Under the pieces are notes generated by a model. That model was given only the letters and a program-made list of their open reading frames with translations, had not been told where the DNA came from and ran no database searches. Positions 17,498-26,578 of a DNA stretch of 64,000 nucleotides are shown here, in pieces (position 1 is the stretch's first letter; every line of letters begins with the position of its first letter). Made by a program: the position numbers and the translations under genes. This DNA comes from Gammaproteobacteria bacterium. GTDB lineage: Bacteria; Pseudomonadota; Gammaproteobacteria; UBA6429; Thiohalophilaceae. The stretch spans positions 60,374-124,373 of the forward strand of contig JACQBC010000036.1 in the NCBI GenBank assembly GCA_016194635.1. The letters run 5' to 3'.

Positions 17498-20080
17498 ATG
17501 AATCGAGTTAATGTGTTGATTGTTATCGCGGTGGCAGTGGTAACGTTCAGTTTGTGGGCCTATGTGAATCAACCCAAGGAACATCCGCCTTGGCCGCGCA
17601 TCGTCAAGGGATTTTCTTTTTCGCCGTTTCGGGTCCACCAAGACGCGATTAAACATATCTTACCCAGCGTGGACGATATCGACCAAGACCTCGCCCTGCT
17701 GGCGGGTCGTACCTATGCGGTGCGCAGTTATTCCACCGAGGGAACCCTGGCCGAGATCCCACGCCTGGCGAAGAAATATAATATCAATATCACGTTGGGG
17801 GCGTGGATCAGCCAAGATACAGAACGCAACGAACGTGAGATCAATAAACTGATCGAACTTGCGGCTAAACACCGTAACGTGGTGCGGGTGATCGTCGGCA
17901 ACGAAGTATTGTTGCACAACTATATCGGCGTCGAACAACTAGAAGGTTATTTAGACCGTGTTCGTAAGGCCGTGAACGTGCCGGTGAGTACCGCCGAGAC
18001 CTGGGATGTTTGGAAGCGCTACAGCCAACTCGAAACCCACGTGGATTTTATCGCCGCGCATTTGTTACCGTATTGGGAAAAACAACCGGTCGAGAAGGCG
18101 GTCGCTTTTGTCGCCGATAGAATGGACTATCTGCAGACGCTGTTTCCGGATAAACCGATAGTGATCACCGAGGTGGGTTGGCCGAGCAATGGCCGCAGCT
18201 GGGGCGCGGCGGTGGCCAGCCAATCCAATCAAGCGATGTTCTTGCGCCAATTTCTTAAATTGGCCGAGCAACAAGATTATACCTATTATATTATCGAGGC
18301 CTTCGACCAACCCTGGAAAGGGGACAGCTCTGAGGGGGGAGTGGGTTCTTACTGGGGGGTGTACGATGTGTACCGCCATCAAAAATTTTCTTTTACCGAA
18401 CCTATCGTAGGCATACCGCATTGGAAGTGGCTGGCGGGGTTGTCGGTGGTAATGGCGATAATCGTATTTGCCCTGTTGTTAATGGACAGTAAACATCTGG
18501 GCATGCACGGCAGGAGTTTTCTCGCCATTATCGCCTACGCGGTTGCCACCGCCGTGGTATGGGTTGCAAACGATTACACCAACCAGTACCTCACCGGGTT
18601 AAGTGTGTTTATCGGTTTATTACTGGTGTTCGGAATGATCGGCGTGATTGTGGTAATGCTCGCCGAGGCGCACGAGTGGGCAGAACTGCGCTGGAGCCGG
18701 TTCCGGCGCCGCGAATTTAAACCCCTGATCGTACCGGTAGCGGAACTACCGTTTGTATCCATCCATGTGCCCTGTTATAACGAACCGCCCACGATGATGA
18801 TCGAAACCTTAAATTCGCTGGCGTGCTTGCAATATCCGCATTATGAAGTCATCGTCATTGATAATAACACCCAAGACCCCGCGGTGTGGCAACCGGTGCA
18901 GGCGCATTGCCAACAGCTGGGGGAACGGTTTCATTTTTATCACCAAGATCCGTTGGCGGGTTTCAAGGCCGGCGCGTTAAACTATGCGCTTACCAAGACC
19001 TCATCCCAGACCGAGGTAATAGCCGTGATTGACAGCGATTATCAGGTTGATCCCTTATGGCTGCATGACCTCGCCCCGCAATTCGTAAACCCAGCTATCG
19101 CGATTGTTCAGGCGCCGCAAGATTACCGTGACGGCAATGAAAATTTATTTAAGTCCATGTGTTATAGCGAATACGCCGGATTTTTTCAGATCGGGATGAT
19201 CACCCGTAATGAACGCAACGCCATTATCCAGCACGGCACCATGACATTGATACGCCATTCGGTATTAGCAAAGATCGGTGGCTGGGCGCAATGGTGTATC
19301 ACGGAAGACGCCGAGTTAGGCTTGCGGGTATTTGAACACGGTTACGAGGCGATATATATTCCTAAGAGTTACGGTAAGGGAGTGATGCCGGATACCTTTA
19401 TCGACTACAAAAAACAACGTTTTCGCTGGGCCTTTGGCGCGGTTCAGATATTACGCGGGCATGCCCGGCAATTAGTAGGCAGGGTAAAAACACGCCTGAC
19501 CTGGGGACAACGTTATCACTTTGTGGCCGGCTGGTTACCGTGGCTCGCCGATGGACTGAATTTATTATTTAATATTGCCGCTTTATTCTGGTCACTGGGC
19601 ATGATCCTGGCGCCGCGCAGTTTTACACCACCGTTGATTATTTTCTCGCTATTACCCTTGGCCTTATTTAGCTTTAAGACCGCCAAGCAATTTTATTTAT
19701 ACCAATCGCACGTGAATAGCAATATCTGGCAAACCCTCGCCGCCACGATTGCGGGGATTGCATTGTCCCATACCATTTCCAAGGCGATTGTACAGGGCTT
19801 CATAAAAAAAGATAAACCGTTTTTTCGCACACCCAAACTGGCGCAACGCTTGTCATACACATCCGCCCTGGCCGTGGTGTATGAAGAAATTATGTTAACG
19901 CTGTTATTTATCGCTGCCGTGACGGGGGTGTCGTACTCCCCCGCCAATGCCTCGCTGGATTTATTGTTCTGGACCGTGGTATTGTGCGTACAGACGCTAC
20001 CCTATCTAGCCGCGATTGCCATGTCATTATTGGGCGCACGTGCGCACGGGGCCAAGATGACGGTGGCGCAAGCCTATTAA
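17498..20080 (+). CDS. ndvB: NdvB-like GH17-GT2 fusion, membrane beta-glucan synthase/glucosyltransferase
   Basis: 860 aa. An N-terminal anchor (residues 3-22) is followed by a glycoside hydrolase family 17 domain (about 30-300) with acid/base Glu in VIVGNEV and nucleophile Glu in ITEVGWPS. Three membrane helices come next (about 305-400), then a GT2 domain (about 425-650) with PCYNEPP, VIDSDYQVD, TEDAELGLRV and QRFRW, and C-terminal membrane helices. This order matches the P. aeruginosa NdvB-type enzymes that make beta-1,3-linked (cyclic) glucans, the GH17 part acting as transglucosidase. Product linkage here is inferred. The RadC-like gene starts 17 bp downstream. Confidence 0.9.
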   Translation: MNRVNVLIVIAVAVVTFSLWAYVNQPKEHPPWPRIVKGFSFSPFRVHQDAIKHILPSVDDIDQDLALLAGRTYAVRSYSTEGTLAEIPRLAKKYNINITLGAWISQDTERNEREINKLIELAAKHRNVVRVIVGNEVLLHNYIGVEQLEGYLDRVRKAVNVPVSTAETWDVWKRYSQLETHVDFIAAHLLPYWEKQPVEKAVAFVADRMDYLQTLFPDKPIVITEVGWPSNGRSWGAAVASQSNQAMFLRQFLKLAEQQDYTYYIIEAFDQPWKGDSSEGGVGSYWGVYDVYRHQKFSFTEPIVGIPHWKWLAGLSVVMAIIVFALLLMDSKHLGMHGRSFLAIIAYAVATAVVWVANDYTNQYLTGLSVFIGLLLVFGMIGVIVVMLAEAHEWAELRWSRFRRREFKPLIVPVAELPFVSIHVPCYNEPPTMMIETLNSLACLQYPHYEVIVIDNNTQDPAVWQPVQAHCQQLGERFHFYHQDPLAGFKAGALNYALTKTSSQTEVIAVIDSDYQVDPLWLHDLAPQFVNPAIAIVQAPQDYRDGNENLFKSMCYSEYAGFFQIGMITRNERNAIIQHGTMTLIRHSVLAKIGGWAQWCITEDAELGLRVFEHGYEAIYIPKSYGKGVMPDTFIDYKKQRFRWAFGAVQILRGHARQLVGRVKTRLTWGQRYHFVAGWLPWLADGLNLLFNIAALFWSLGMILAPRSFTPPLIIFSLLPLALFSFKTAKQFYLYQSHVNSNIWQTLAATIAGIALSHTISKAIVQGFIKKDKPFFRTPKLAQRLSYTSALAVVYEEIMLTLLFIAAVTGVSYSPANASLDLLFWTVVLCVQTLPYLAAIAMSLLGARAHGAKMTVAQAY

Positions 20081-20097
20081 TAAACAAGTGGAGTTCC

Positions 20098-20586
20098 ATG
20101 AGCACCTCTGAAAAATATCCAGCGTATATCCGCGAAATCGAGATTCGCTATAAAAAACATCCGGTGGACGCGAATGCACCGGTTAATGAGCCGCTGACCG
20201 ATCCGCGCCGGGTTTATGAATTATTTTCTGATTTGCAAAATGAAGCTAAGGAAAAACTCATCACCATCAGTCTGGATGTGAAATTAAAATTATTGTGTTT
20301 TGAAATTATCGCCATCGGTTCGGTTAATTCGGTGTACGCCAGGCCGGTCGAGGCATTGCGCGGGGCGATCTCGCTCAACGCCTACGGAATTATTATTGTG
20401 CACAATCATCCGTCCGGAGATCCGCGGCCCAGCTCAGGCGATGAAAGATTCACCTCGGACCTGCTGATCAATACGACCTCCTTGGGACTGGAATTTTATG
20501 ACCACGTCATCATCGGTGACGGCACCTATTATAGCTTCGTCGAACAGGGTCTGATGCAACGGCTTAAGTTGACGTTAAAACGCTAG
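20098..20586 (+). CDS. RadC-type JAB/MPN domain protein
   Basis: 162 aa, ATG at 20098-20100. It consists of a short helical N-terminus and a JAB domain; the metalloprotease-like signature is complete: HNHPSGDPRPSSGD (His-x-His, then Ser and Asp), with an upstream Glu in FEIIAIGS. Classical RadC is about 220 aa with an N-terminal helix-hairpin-helix region that is missing here. RadC-like proteins are widespread in chromosomes and mobile DNA and their biochemical role is unsettled. It follows the glucan synthase by 17 bp, perhaps by read-through. Confidence 0.87.
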   Translation: MSTSEKYPAYIREIEIRYKKHPVDANAPVNEPLTDPRRVYELFSDLQNEAKEKLITISLDVKLKLLCFEIIAIGSVNSVYARPVEALRGAISLNAYGIIIVHNHPSGDPRPSSGDERFTSDLLINTTSLGLEFYDHVIIGDGTYYSFVEQGLMQRLKLTLKR

Positions 20587-20725
20587 TCGTCCTCAATCCA
20601 TAGGGGCAAAATCATCGACAAATAATCCAATTTTGTCCTATTATTAGGGACGCTGGGCAGGGCGTTTATATAAACGACACTACTCATATCAAACAAAAAT
20701 AGATTGGCCTCGGATAGGGAGGGCT

Positions 20726-23700
20726 ATGGAACGCATTGTGGATTGCAAGCGCATTCTTTTTGTTATTGCATTTATAACAACGGTTTTAATCTTTTGGAAC
20801 AACCCCGGCCGTGCCGCGGATACAGACCTCGAAGTCCTATTGATTCGCCCAAATAGCGAGAATGTCATCGACGTACAACAGATCACGGTGACCTTTAACA
20901 AGGCCATGGTGCCACTGGGGGATTACGAAAAGCTCGCCAAGGCATTTAATATCCAAGTCAGCCCCGGTATTGATTGCCAATGGCGGTGGTTAAATACCAG
21001 TACCCTGGCGTGCCAGTTGAATCAGCCGTTAGCCCCATCCAATGCATATAAGATCACGGTTCCCGCGGGGATCACGTCACTCGACGGTAGCGTGTTGGCG
21101 GCGGCGAAAACCGAAAGCTTTACCACCTTGCAATGGGAAGTCGTGAATACGGATGTAGAATGGCAAGGTCCGGATGTTCCATCGATTTATCTGAGTTTTA
21201 ATCAGGCGATGGAGTTATCGTCGTTACAAGCCAATGTCGAAACGGATTGCGGCGCGGTATCGGTCGCAAAGGTTAATGCCACTCTAGCCGATGAGCTGGG
21301 GGTGGATGCGGCACGGACCTATGTATTTACCTACGATCAGCCGATAGGGATTGGGAAAACATGTGATCTTGGGATGAAGGCGCAAGCAAGATCGGCCAGC
21401 GGGCGGGTTCCTTCAAAGCCGTTTAGTTATTCGTTCTCAACCTATCCCGAGTTCAGTATTGACTCCGCGCAGTGCACCTCAAGCAAGACCAAGGAAAGAA
21501 TCACGGCGCTATCCGCCGATGCCAAAACACTAAAACTTAATGAATGTGATCCGGATTCCGGTGTGAGTATACAGCTAACTACGCCTACGACGGGGTCAAA
21601 CTTAGCAGGAAGAATTAACACCGACCCCTTGTTTGGTTGGTCTGCGGGCGGAGAAGGCTCGCCCGAGTACTACCAACAATATCCCGATACCCTCTACCAG
21701 GGCATATACCTTAGTAGTCCGCTGCAAGGCGCGGCTAAACATACAGTGAAACTGCAAGGGTTGAAAGACCGGTTTAACCGGCCGCTGACCGGGCAAGATA
21801 CGATCATAGTGACCACCAGTAATTTTACCCCGATATTACAGCTCCCCGATGGTTACGGCGTCATAGAGAAAGAGGGTCCGCATCAATTGGGTTTCAGTGG
21901 TGTGAATGCGCGTGACATCGACCTGAAGTATTATCAAAGTCACGCTATTTCCGATATAAAGATGTGGTCCTCGTACGATACCTGTAAGGATGAATCAGGC
22001 AATAGCGGATTTATTTTTAATGACAAGTTAAAAAAATCGTTGGTAAAAACCGATGCCCAATTAAATCTACCTTTTACGGCGCCAATCGATTTATCCAGGA
22101 TTGATCCTGAATTTAAATACGGGATGTTTGTCGGCAAGGTGGATGGCGGCCGTGATATTTCGGGTTCCGCGTTTAAAGCGCACCGTCTATGCAGTAATTT
22201 CTTTACCGTGGTTACCGATTTGGGTGTGTTGGCCAAGGTGGGGTTTTATAGTTCGGGTATTTGGGTCCATTCGATTAAATCCGCTGTTCCCATGCAAGGC
22301 ATTGACGTTGGGCTCTACAGCAATGATAAAGTGATTTTTCATGGCACTACCGACAGCAATGGCTACCTCGAAGTTCCCGGGGCGCAGAAGTGGGATCCCG
22401 AACGCACTATCTATGGCGGTTCGAGCGACCAACAACCATTGTATGTTGTCGCTCAAAGCAAAGATGATTTTTCCATCTTACCCTACCAGATTGGCCAGAG
22501 GGGATTGGATTACTCGGATTTTAGTCAAGGAGATAACTATCTCGGTTATGAGCCACTAAAAGAATCCACCAATCACATCATACATGCGATTACCGATCGG
22601 CCCTTATACAAGCCCGGCCAGAAGGTCAACGTTAAATTGTTCGCCCGTCATTGGGAACCACGTCGTTATGGAATGACCGCGGTTAAAGAAATCCAACTCG
22701 AAGTACAAGACGCCCTGAACAAATCCGTACTCGCCAAGAAAATAGCCTTATCCGAATTTGGCACCGCGGATCTTAGCTTTGATCTGGACGCGAGCAGCCC
22801 CTTGGGGGTGTATTATATTATCGCGCGCGTCGGTGAGTTCCAAACCATCGCGGGCCAGTTCGATGTGCAGGAATTTACCTTGCCGGTGTTCAAGGTCAGC
22901 ATCGAACCGCAACGGCCTAGTTTTGAGGTGGGCGAATCCGCGAATTTTCAAACCATGGCACGTTATCACTTTGGCGGCGGTGTTCCCAATACTCAAGGAG
23001 AATACACCGCCAATTTTACCCCCGGGTATTGGAAACCCACTAAATCAGCCCTCTGGGATGGTTTTAGTTTTGAAAATGCACTGGATTTGAATATTGTTGG
23101 TTATGAGAAACCGCGCGAATTTAATGTAACGCAAATCGCCAACGGTGAAATAAAAACCGATAACAATGGCGATGTGAATGTCGGGGTGTTATTGCCCAGC
23201 GATCAACTTAAATCCTATGGCCACGTGGAATACGGCGCGGCGTTTAAAGACGATCGCGGCAAGAGCATCGCCGGGTTGAGCACGGTCGAGGTCTTTTATT
23301 CTAAATTCATGATCGGTATCAAAACCCCGAAGTGGACTTACGCCGCCAAGGAGGAAATTTCTCCCGAGGTTATTCTATTGGATCACGCTGAAAAACCGGT
23401 GGCGGGGGTCGAGGTTGAATTAAAACTGATTAACCGGAGTTATAAAACAGTGCGCCGTCACGGTGAAGGCAATTATTTTTACTACGATACTAAAACCCAG
23501 GACAAAGAAATTGCCAGCTGCACATTTAAAAGCGCTGTTAGCCCCAAGGGCTGCGGATTAATGTCGCGTGCGGCGGGGGATCATTATATCGTCGCCAGCG
23601 CAAAAGATCCGCAGGGTCGCATTACTCAAACAGCGTTGCAAAAATATGTCACCGGCAAGGAATATATCGGTTGGTTTAGAGAGAATCACGATCGGATCGA

Positions 23701-26578
23701 TGTGATCCCCGAGAAAAAGACCTATAAAATAGGCGAAACGGTAAAGTTGCTGGTGAAAAATCCCTATCAAGAAGTCGACGCTTTAATTACGCTGGAGCGT
23801 TTTGGTATTTTAAAACAATTCCAGCGCAAGCTCACCCAAGGAGCGGAAATCATTTCTATCCCGGTGGATTCCAAAGACTACGCACCGGGTTTTTACGTCG
23901 GTGTGCATTTGATCAAGGGGCGGGTATCTGAAAAGCTGCAGGGGGGAGTTGATTTGGGACGCCCCTCGTTCAAAATGGGCATGACCAAGATCACCGTGGT
24001 CGATCCCGATACCGTATTAAAGATAGCCGCGAAACCCGCTAAGGACCAATACGAGCCGAGGGACAAAGTCCAAGTAGCTTTACAAGTGAGTTCTCCCGGC
24101 GGTAATGATGTTACTGAATTGTCGGTCGCGGTGGTGGACGAGAAAATTCTGCAGCTGGCCGGTGATTACGCCGACCGTTATCAACTGCACGATAAATTCT
24201 ACAATTTGCGCGGTGGCGATGTCAGCACTTCGCAAATGTTAAGTTACCTCATCGGCCGGCGTCATTTCGGCAAAAAGGGCGCGCCCGCGGGGGGCGACGG
24301 TGACAGCGGCATGGCCATACGCAAGAATATCCTGCCCCTGGCGTATTGGAATCCGAGGGTGCGCACCGATACGAGTGGTAAGGCTGAGGTGCAGTTCAGC
24401 TTGCCGGACAATCTCACCACGTGGCGGGTGTTGGTGGTGGCGGTGGATAAAAAACACCGTTTCGGATTTGGTGATGGTACGTTTCGATCCGCCAAGAAGA
24501 TCATGATCGAGCCCGCCTTGCCGAGTTTCCTCACCGAAGGCGATGTCTTGAATGCGCGGTTTAGTGTATTTAACCGCAGCGGCGCTCAGGCCACGATCAA
24601 AGCCCGATTCAAACCCACCAATTTAGAGTTAACGGCGGCGGCGGATAAAACCGCGGTCATCGCCAATGATGGTAAGGGTTATTTTGAATGGCCGGTTAAA
24701 ACCCCGTTTGGTAAAACCTCCGCGGGTTTTGAAGTGTTAGCCGTGGCCGTCAACGGCAAGGACGGTATTCGCGAGACGATTCCTATTTATCCCTATGCCT
24801 CGTACGAGACCTTTGCCACCTACGGTTCGACCACCGATAACAAGATTAGCGAGAACTTGTTAATCCCCGAAGGCATCCGTCCGGAACTGGGCGGCCTGGA
24901 TGTGGAGGTCAGTCCAACGCTGATCTCGCACTTGGACGATTCATTCCGTTATTTATTTAACTACCCCTACAGCTGTTGGGAACAAACCCTGGTGCGCGCG
25001 GTTGCGCTCGGACAATACCAGCGTTTGCAACACTATTTATCGATACCGGAACTCACCAAAGATCCCTCGACCTGGGCGAGCGAATTATTGGACGAGATGC
25101 CGAAGTTCCAATACGAAAACGGCGCGATGGCCTATTGGAAACCTGATCCGCGTACGATCGATCCTTATTTATCGGTGTTTACGGCATTAGGATTGCAATG
25201 GTTGAGTGAATCCGACACCACCCCACCTGAAAAGGTAAGCGATAAGTTGTTTGGATTGGTTAAACGCCTGGCGCAAGGCGGCGCAGCAGCAGCAGACAAC
25301 CCATCCACTATTAAAGCACCGGAACAGGCACGCGAGAATTTAATCGGCTACGTGCGGCGCTTAGTCCAAGGCACGGAAACGTTCCCCCGGTATTATACGC
25401 AACGTTCCAAGGCGACGGTGCTGGCGATGGCCACTGCGGTGCTTACCCAGGAAGGCGATAATACACTGGCGATGATCAATAAACTCTATCAGGAACGGCA
25501 GAATCTAAGCCTCTTCGGCAAAAGCTTCTTATGGATGGCAGCGGCGCGGCACAAAGAAACCGCGGCCTTATTGGATTCATTGAAGAAGGAAATCTACAGC
25601 GCGGCTGACCTAACCTCGGGCGGTATTCAATTCAGAGAACAACAGGATGATGGTTACGTACAGATATTACATAGTGTCACCCGAACCAATTGCAGCCTGC
25701 TCAAGGCCATGATGGTGGAAGATCCGCAAGGAAAATTCGTTGAACCGTTAGTCCGTTCAATCATCGCGGGGCGTAAATCCAATCATTGGAATAACACCCA
25801 GGAGAATCTGTATTGCCAAAACGCCCTGGCGCAGTATGCAAGTTACAACGAACAGGATATTCCCCATTATACGCTGACCGGTACGGCATTGAATCAAACG
25901 ATCAAGGGCGTTAGTTTTAGTAATTTTAAAGACCGCCCCCAGACCGAAACCCTTAGGTTTACTCCCGACGTGGTCGGCAAAAAATCCACCTTGGTATTGC
26001 AGAAACAAGGCCAAGGGCGGTTGTATTACACCGCGCGGCTGCGCATCGCGTATAAAGATGTGCGCACCACCCCTGTGAATTCCGGTATGCAGGTGACACG
26101 AAGTTATTATACCCAATCCGCCGATGGCCGTTGGCAGCAACAAACTAATATCGTTAAATTAAAACGGGGTCAATTGGTCAAGGTGCAATTAAAGGTCAAG
26201 ATCCCCGCGCTGCGTCACCAGGTGGTATTGGAAGATAAATTACCCGCCGGGTTAGAAGCGGTGAATACAGCCCTGGGCGGTACATCTAAACAAGATGCGC
26301 AGGGTGAGCGGAATAATTCCGCCGGCGAATATTTCTGGAATGAGGACGATGATTGGTACGGTTTCTATGCCAATGGCGGTTTTTATCACCGCGAAATGCG
26401 TCTGCACGCGGTGCAATATTTTGCTAATTTTCTCGACGTGGGTGAATTCGAGCTGGCTTATATCGCGCAAGCGATCGCCACCGGGGAATTTAATGCCAAC
26501 CCCACCTTGATTGAACAAATGTACGAGCCCGAGGTGTATGGAAAATCAACGCCCGCCCAATTTATTATTGAAGAATAA
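20726..26578 (+). CDS. yfhM: Bacterial alpha-2-macroglobulin
   Basis: 1950 aa, with an AGGGAGGG ribosome site 5' of the ATG. A signal peptide ends near AADTD; there is no lipobox cysteine, unlike E. coli YfhM, so the protein is probably soluble in the periplasm. The body shows macroglobulin (MG) repeats, a bait-containing middle, and a complement-like thiol-ester segment with the thioester motif CWEQ at Cys1417 (usual form CLEQ/CxEQ). These proteins trap proteases that cleave the bait region by forming a covalent bond. The pbpC gene overlaps its 3' end by 41 bp, the classical genomic pair. Confidence 0.93.
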   Translation: MERIVDCKRILFVIAFITTVLIFWNNPGRAADTDLEVLLIRPNSENVIDVQQITVTFNKAMVPLGDYEKLAKAFNIQVSPGIDCQWRWLNTSTLACQLNQPLAPSNAYKITVPAGITSLDGSVLAAAKTESFTTLQWEVVNTDVEWQGPDVPSIYLSFNQAMELSSLQANVETDCGAVSVAKVNATLADELGVDAARTYVFTYDQPIGIGKTCDLGMKAQARSASGRVPSKPFSYSFSTYPEFSIDSAQCTSSKTKERITALSADAKTLKLNECDPDSGVSIQLTTPTTGSNLAGRINTDPLFGWSAGGEGSPEYYQQYPDTLYQGIYLSSPLQGAAKHTVKLQGLKDRFNRPLTGQDTIIVTTSNFTPILQLPDGYGVIEKEGPHQLGFSGVNARDIDLKYYQSHAISDIKMWSSYDTCKDESGNSGFIFNDKLKKSLVKTDAQLNLPFTAPIDLSRIDPEFKYGMFVGKVDGGRDISGSAFKAHRLCSNFFTVVTDLGVLAKVGFYSSGIWVHSIKSAVPMQGIDVGLYSNDKVIFHGTTDSNGYLEVPGAQKWDPERTIYGGSSDQQPLYVVAQSKDDFSILPYQIGQRGLDYSDFSQGDNYLGYEPLKESTNHIIHAITDRPLYKPGQKVNVKLFARHWEPRRYGMTAVKEIQLEVQDALNKSVLAKKIALSEFGTADLSFDLDASSPLGVYYIIARVGEFQTIAGQFDVQEFTLPVFKVSIEPQRPSFEVGESANFQTMARYHFGGGVPNTQGEYTANFTPGYWKPTKSALWDGFSFENALDLNIVGYEKPREFNVTQIANGEIKTDNNGDVNVGVLLPSDQLKSYGHVEYGAAFKDDRGKSIAGLSTVEVFYSKFMIGIKTPKWTYAAKEEISPEVILLDHAEKPVAGVEVELKLINRSYKTVRRHGEGNYFYYDTKTQDKEIASCTFKSAVSPKGCGLMSRAAGDHYIVASAKDPQGRITQTALQKYVTGKEYIGWFRENHDRIDVIPEKKTYKIGETVKLLVKNPYQEVDALITLERFGILKQFQRKLTQGAEIISIPVDSKDYAPGFYVGVHLIKGRVSEKLQGGVDLGRPSFKMGMTKITVVDPDTVLKIAAKPAKDQYEPRDKVQVALQVSSPGGNDVTELSVAVVDEKILQLAGDYADRYQLHDKFYNLRGGDVSTSQMLSYLIGRRHFGKKGAPAGGDGDSGMAIRKNILPLAYWNPRVRTDTSGKAEVQFSLPDNLTTWRVLVVAVDKKHRFGFGDGTFRSAKKIMIEPALPSFLTEGDVLNARFSVFNRSGAQATIKARFKPTNLELTAAADKTAVIANDGKGYFEWPVKTPFGKTSAGFEVLAVAVNGKDGIRETIPIYPYASYETFATYGSTTDNKISENLLIPEGIRPELGGLDVEVSPTLISHLDDSFRYLFNYPYSCWEQTLVRAVALGQYQRLQHYLSIPELTKDPSTWASELLDEMPKFQYENGAMAYWKPDPRTIDPYLSVFTALGLQWLSESDTTPPEKVSDKLFGLVKRLAQGGAAAADNPSTIKAPEQARENLIGYVRRLVQGTETFPRYYTQRSKATVLAMATAVLTQEGDNTLAMINKLYQERQNLSLFGKSFLWMAAARHKETAALLDSLKKEIYSAADLTSGGIQFREQQDDGYVQILHSVTRTNCSLLKAMMVEDPQGKFVEPLVRSIIAGRKSNHWNNTQENLYCQNALAQYASYNEQDIPHYTLTGTALNQTIKGVSFSNFKDRPQTETLRFTPDVVGKKSTLVLQKQGQGRLYYTARLRIAYKDVRTTPVNSGMQVTRSYYTQSADGRWQQQTNIVKLKRGQLVKVQLKVKIPALRHQVVLEDKLPAGLEAVNTALGGTSKQDAQGERNNSAGEYFWNEDDDWYGFYANGGFYHREMRLHAVQYFANFLDVGEFELAYIAQAIATGEFNANPTLIEQMYEPEVYGKSTPAQFIIEE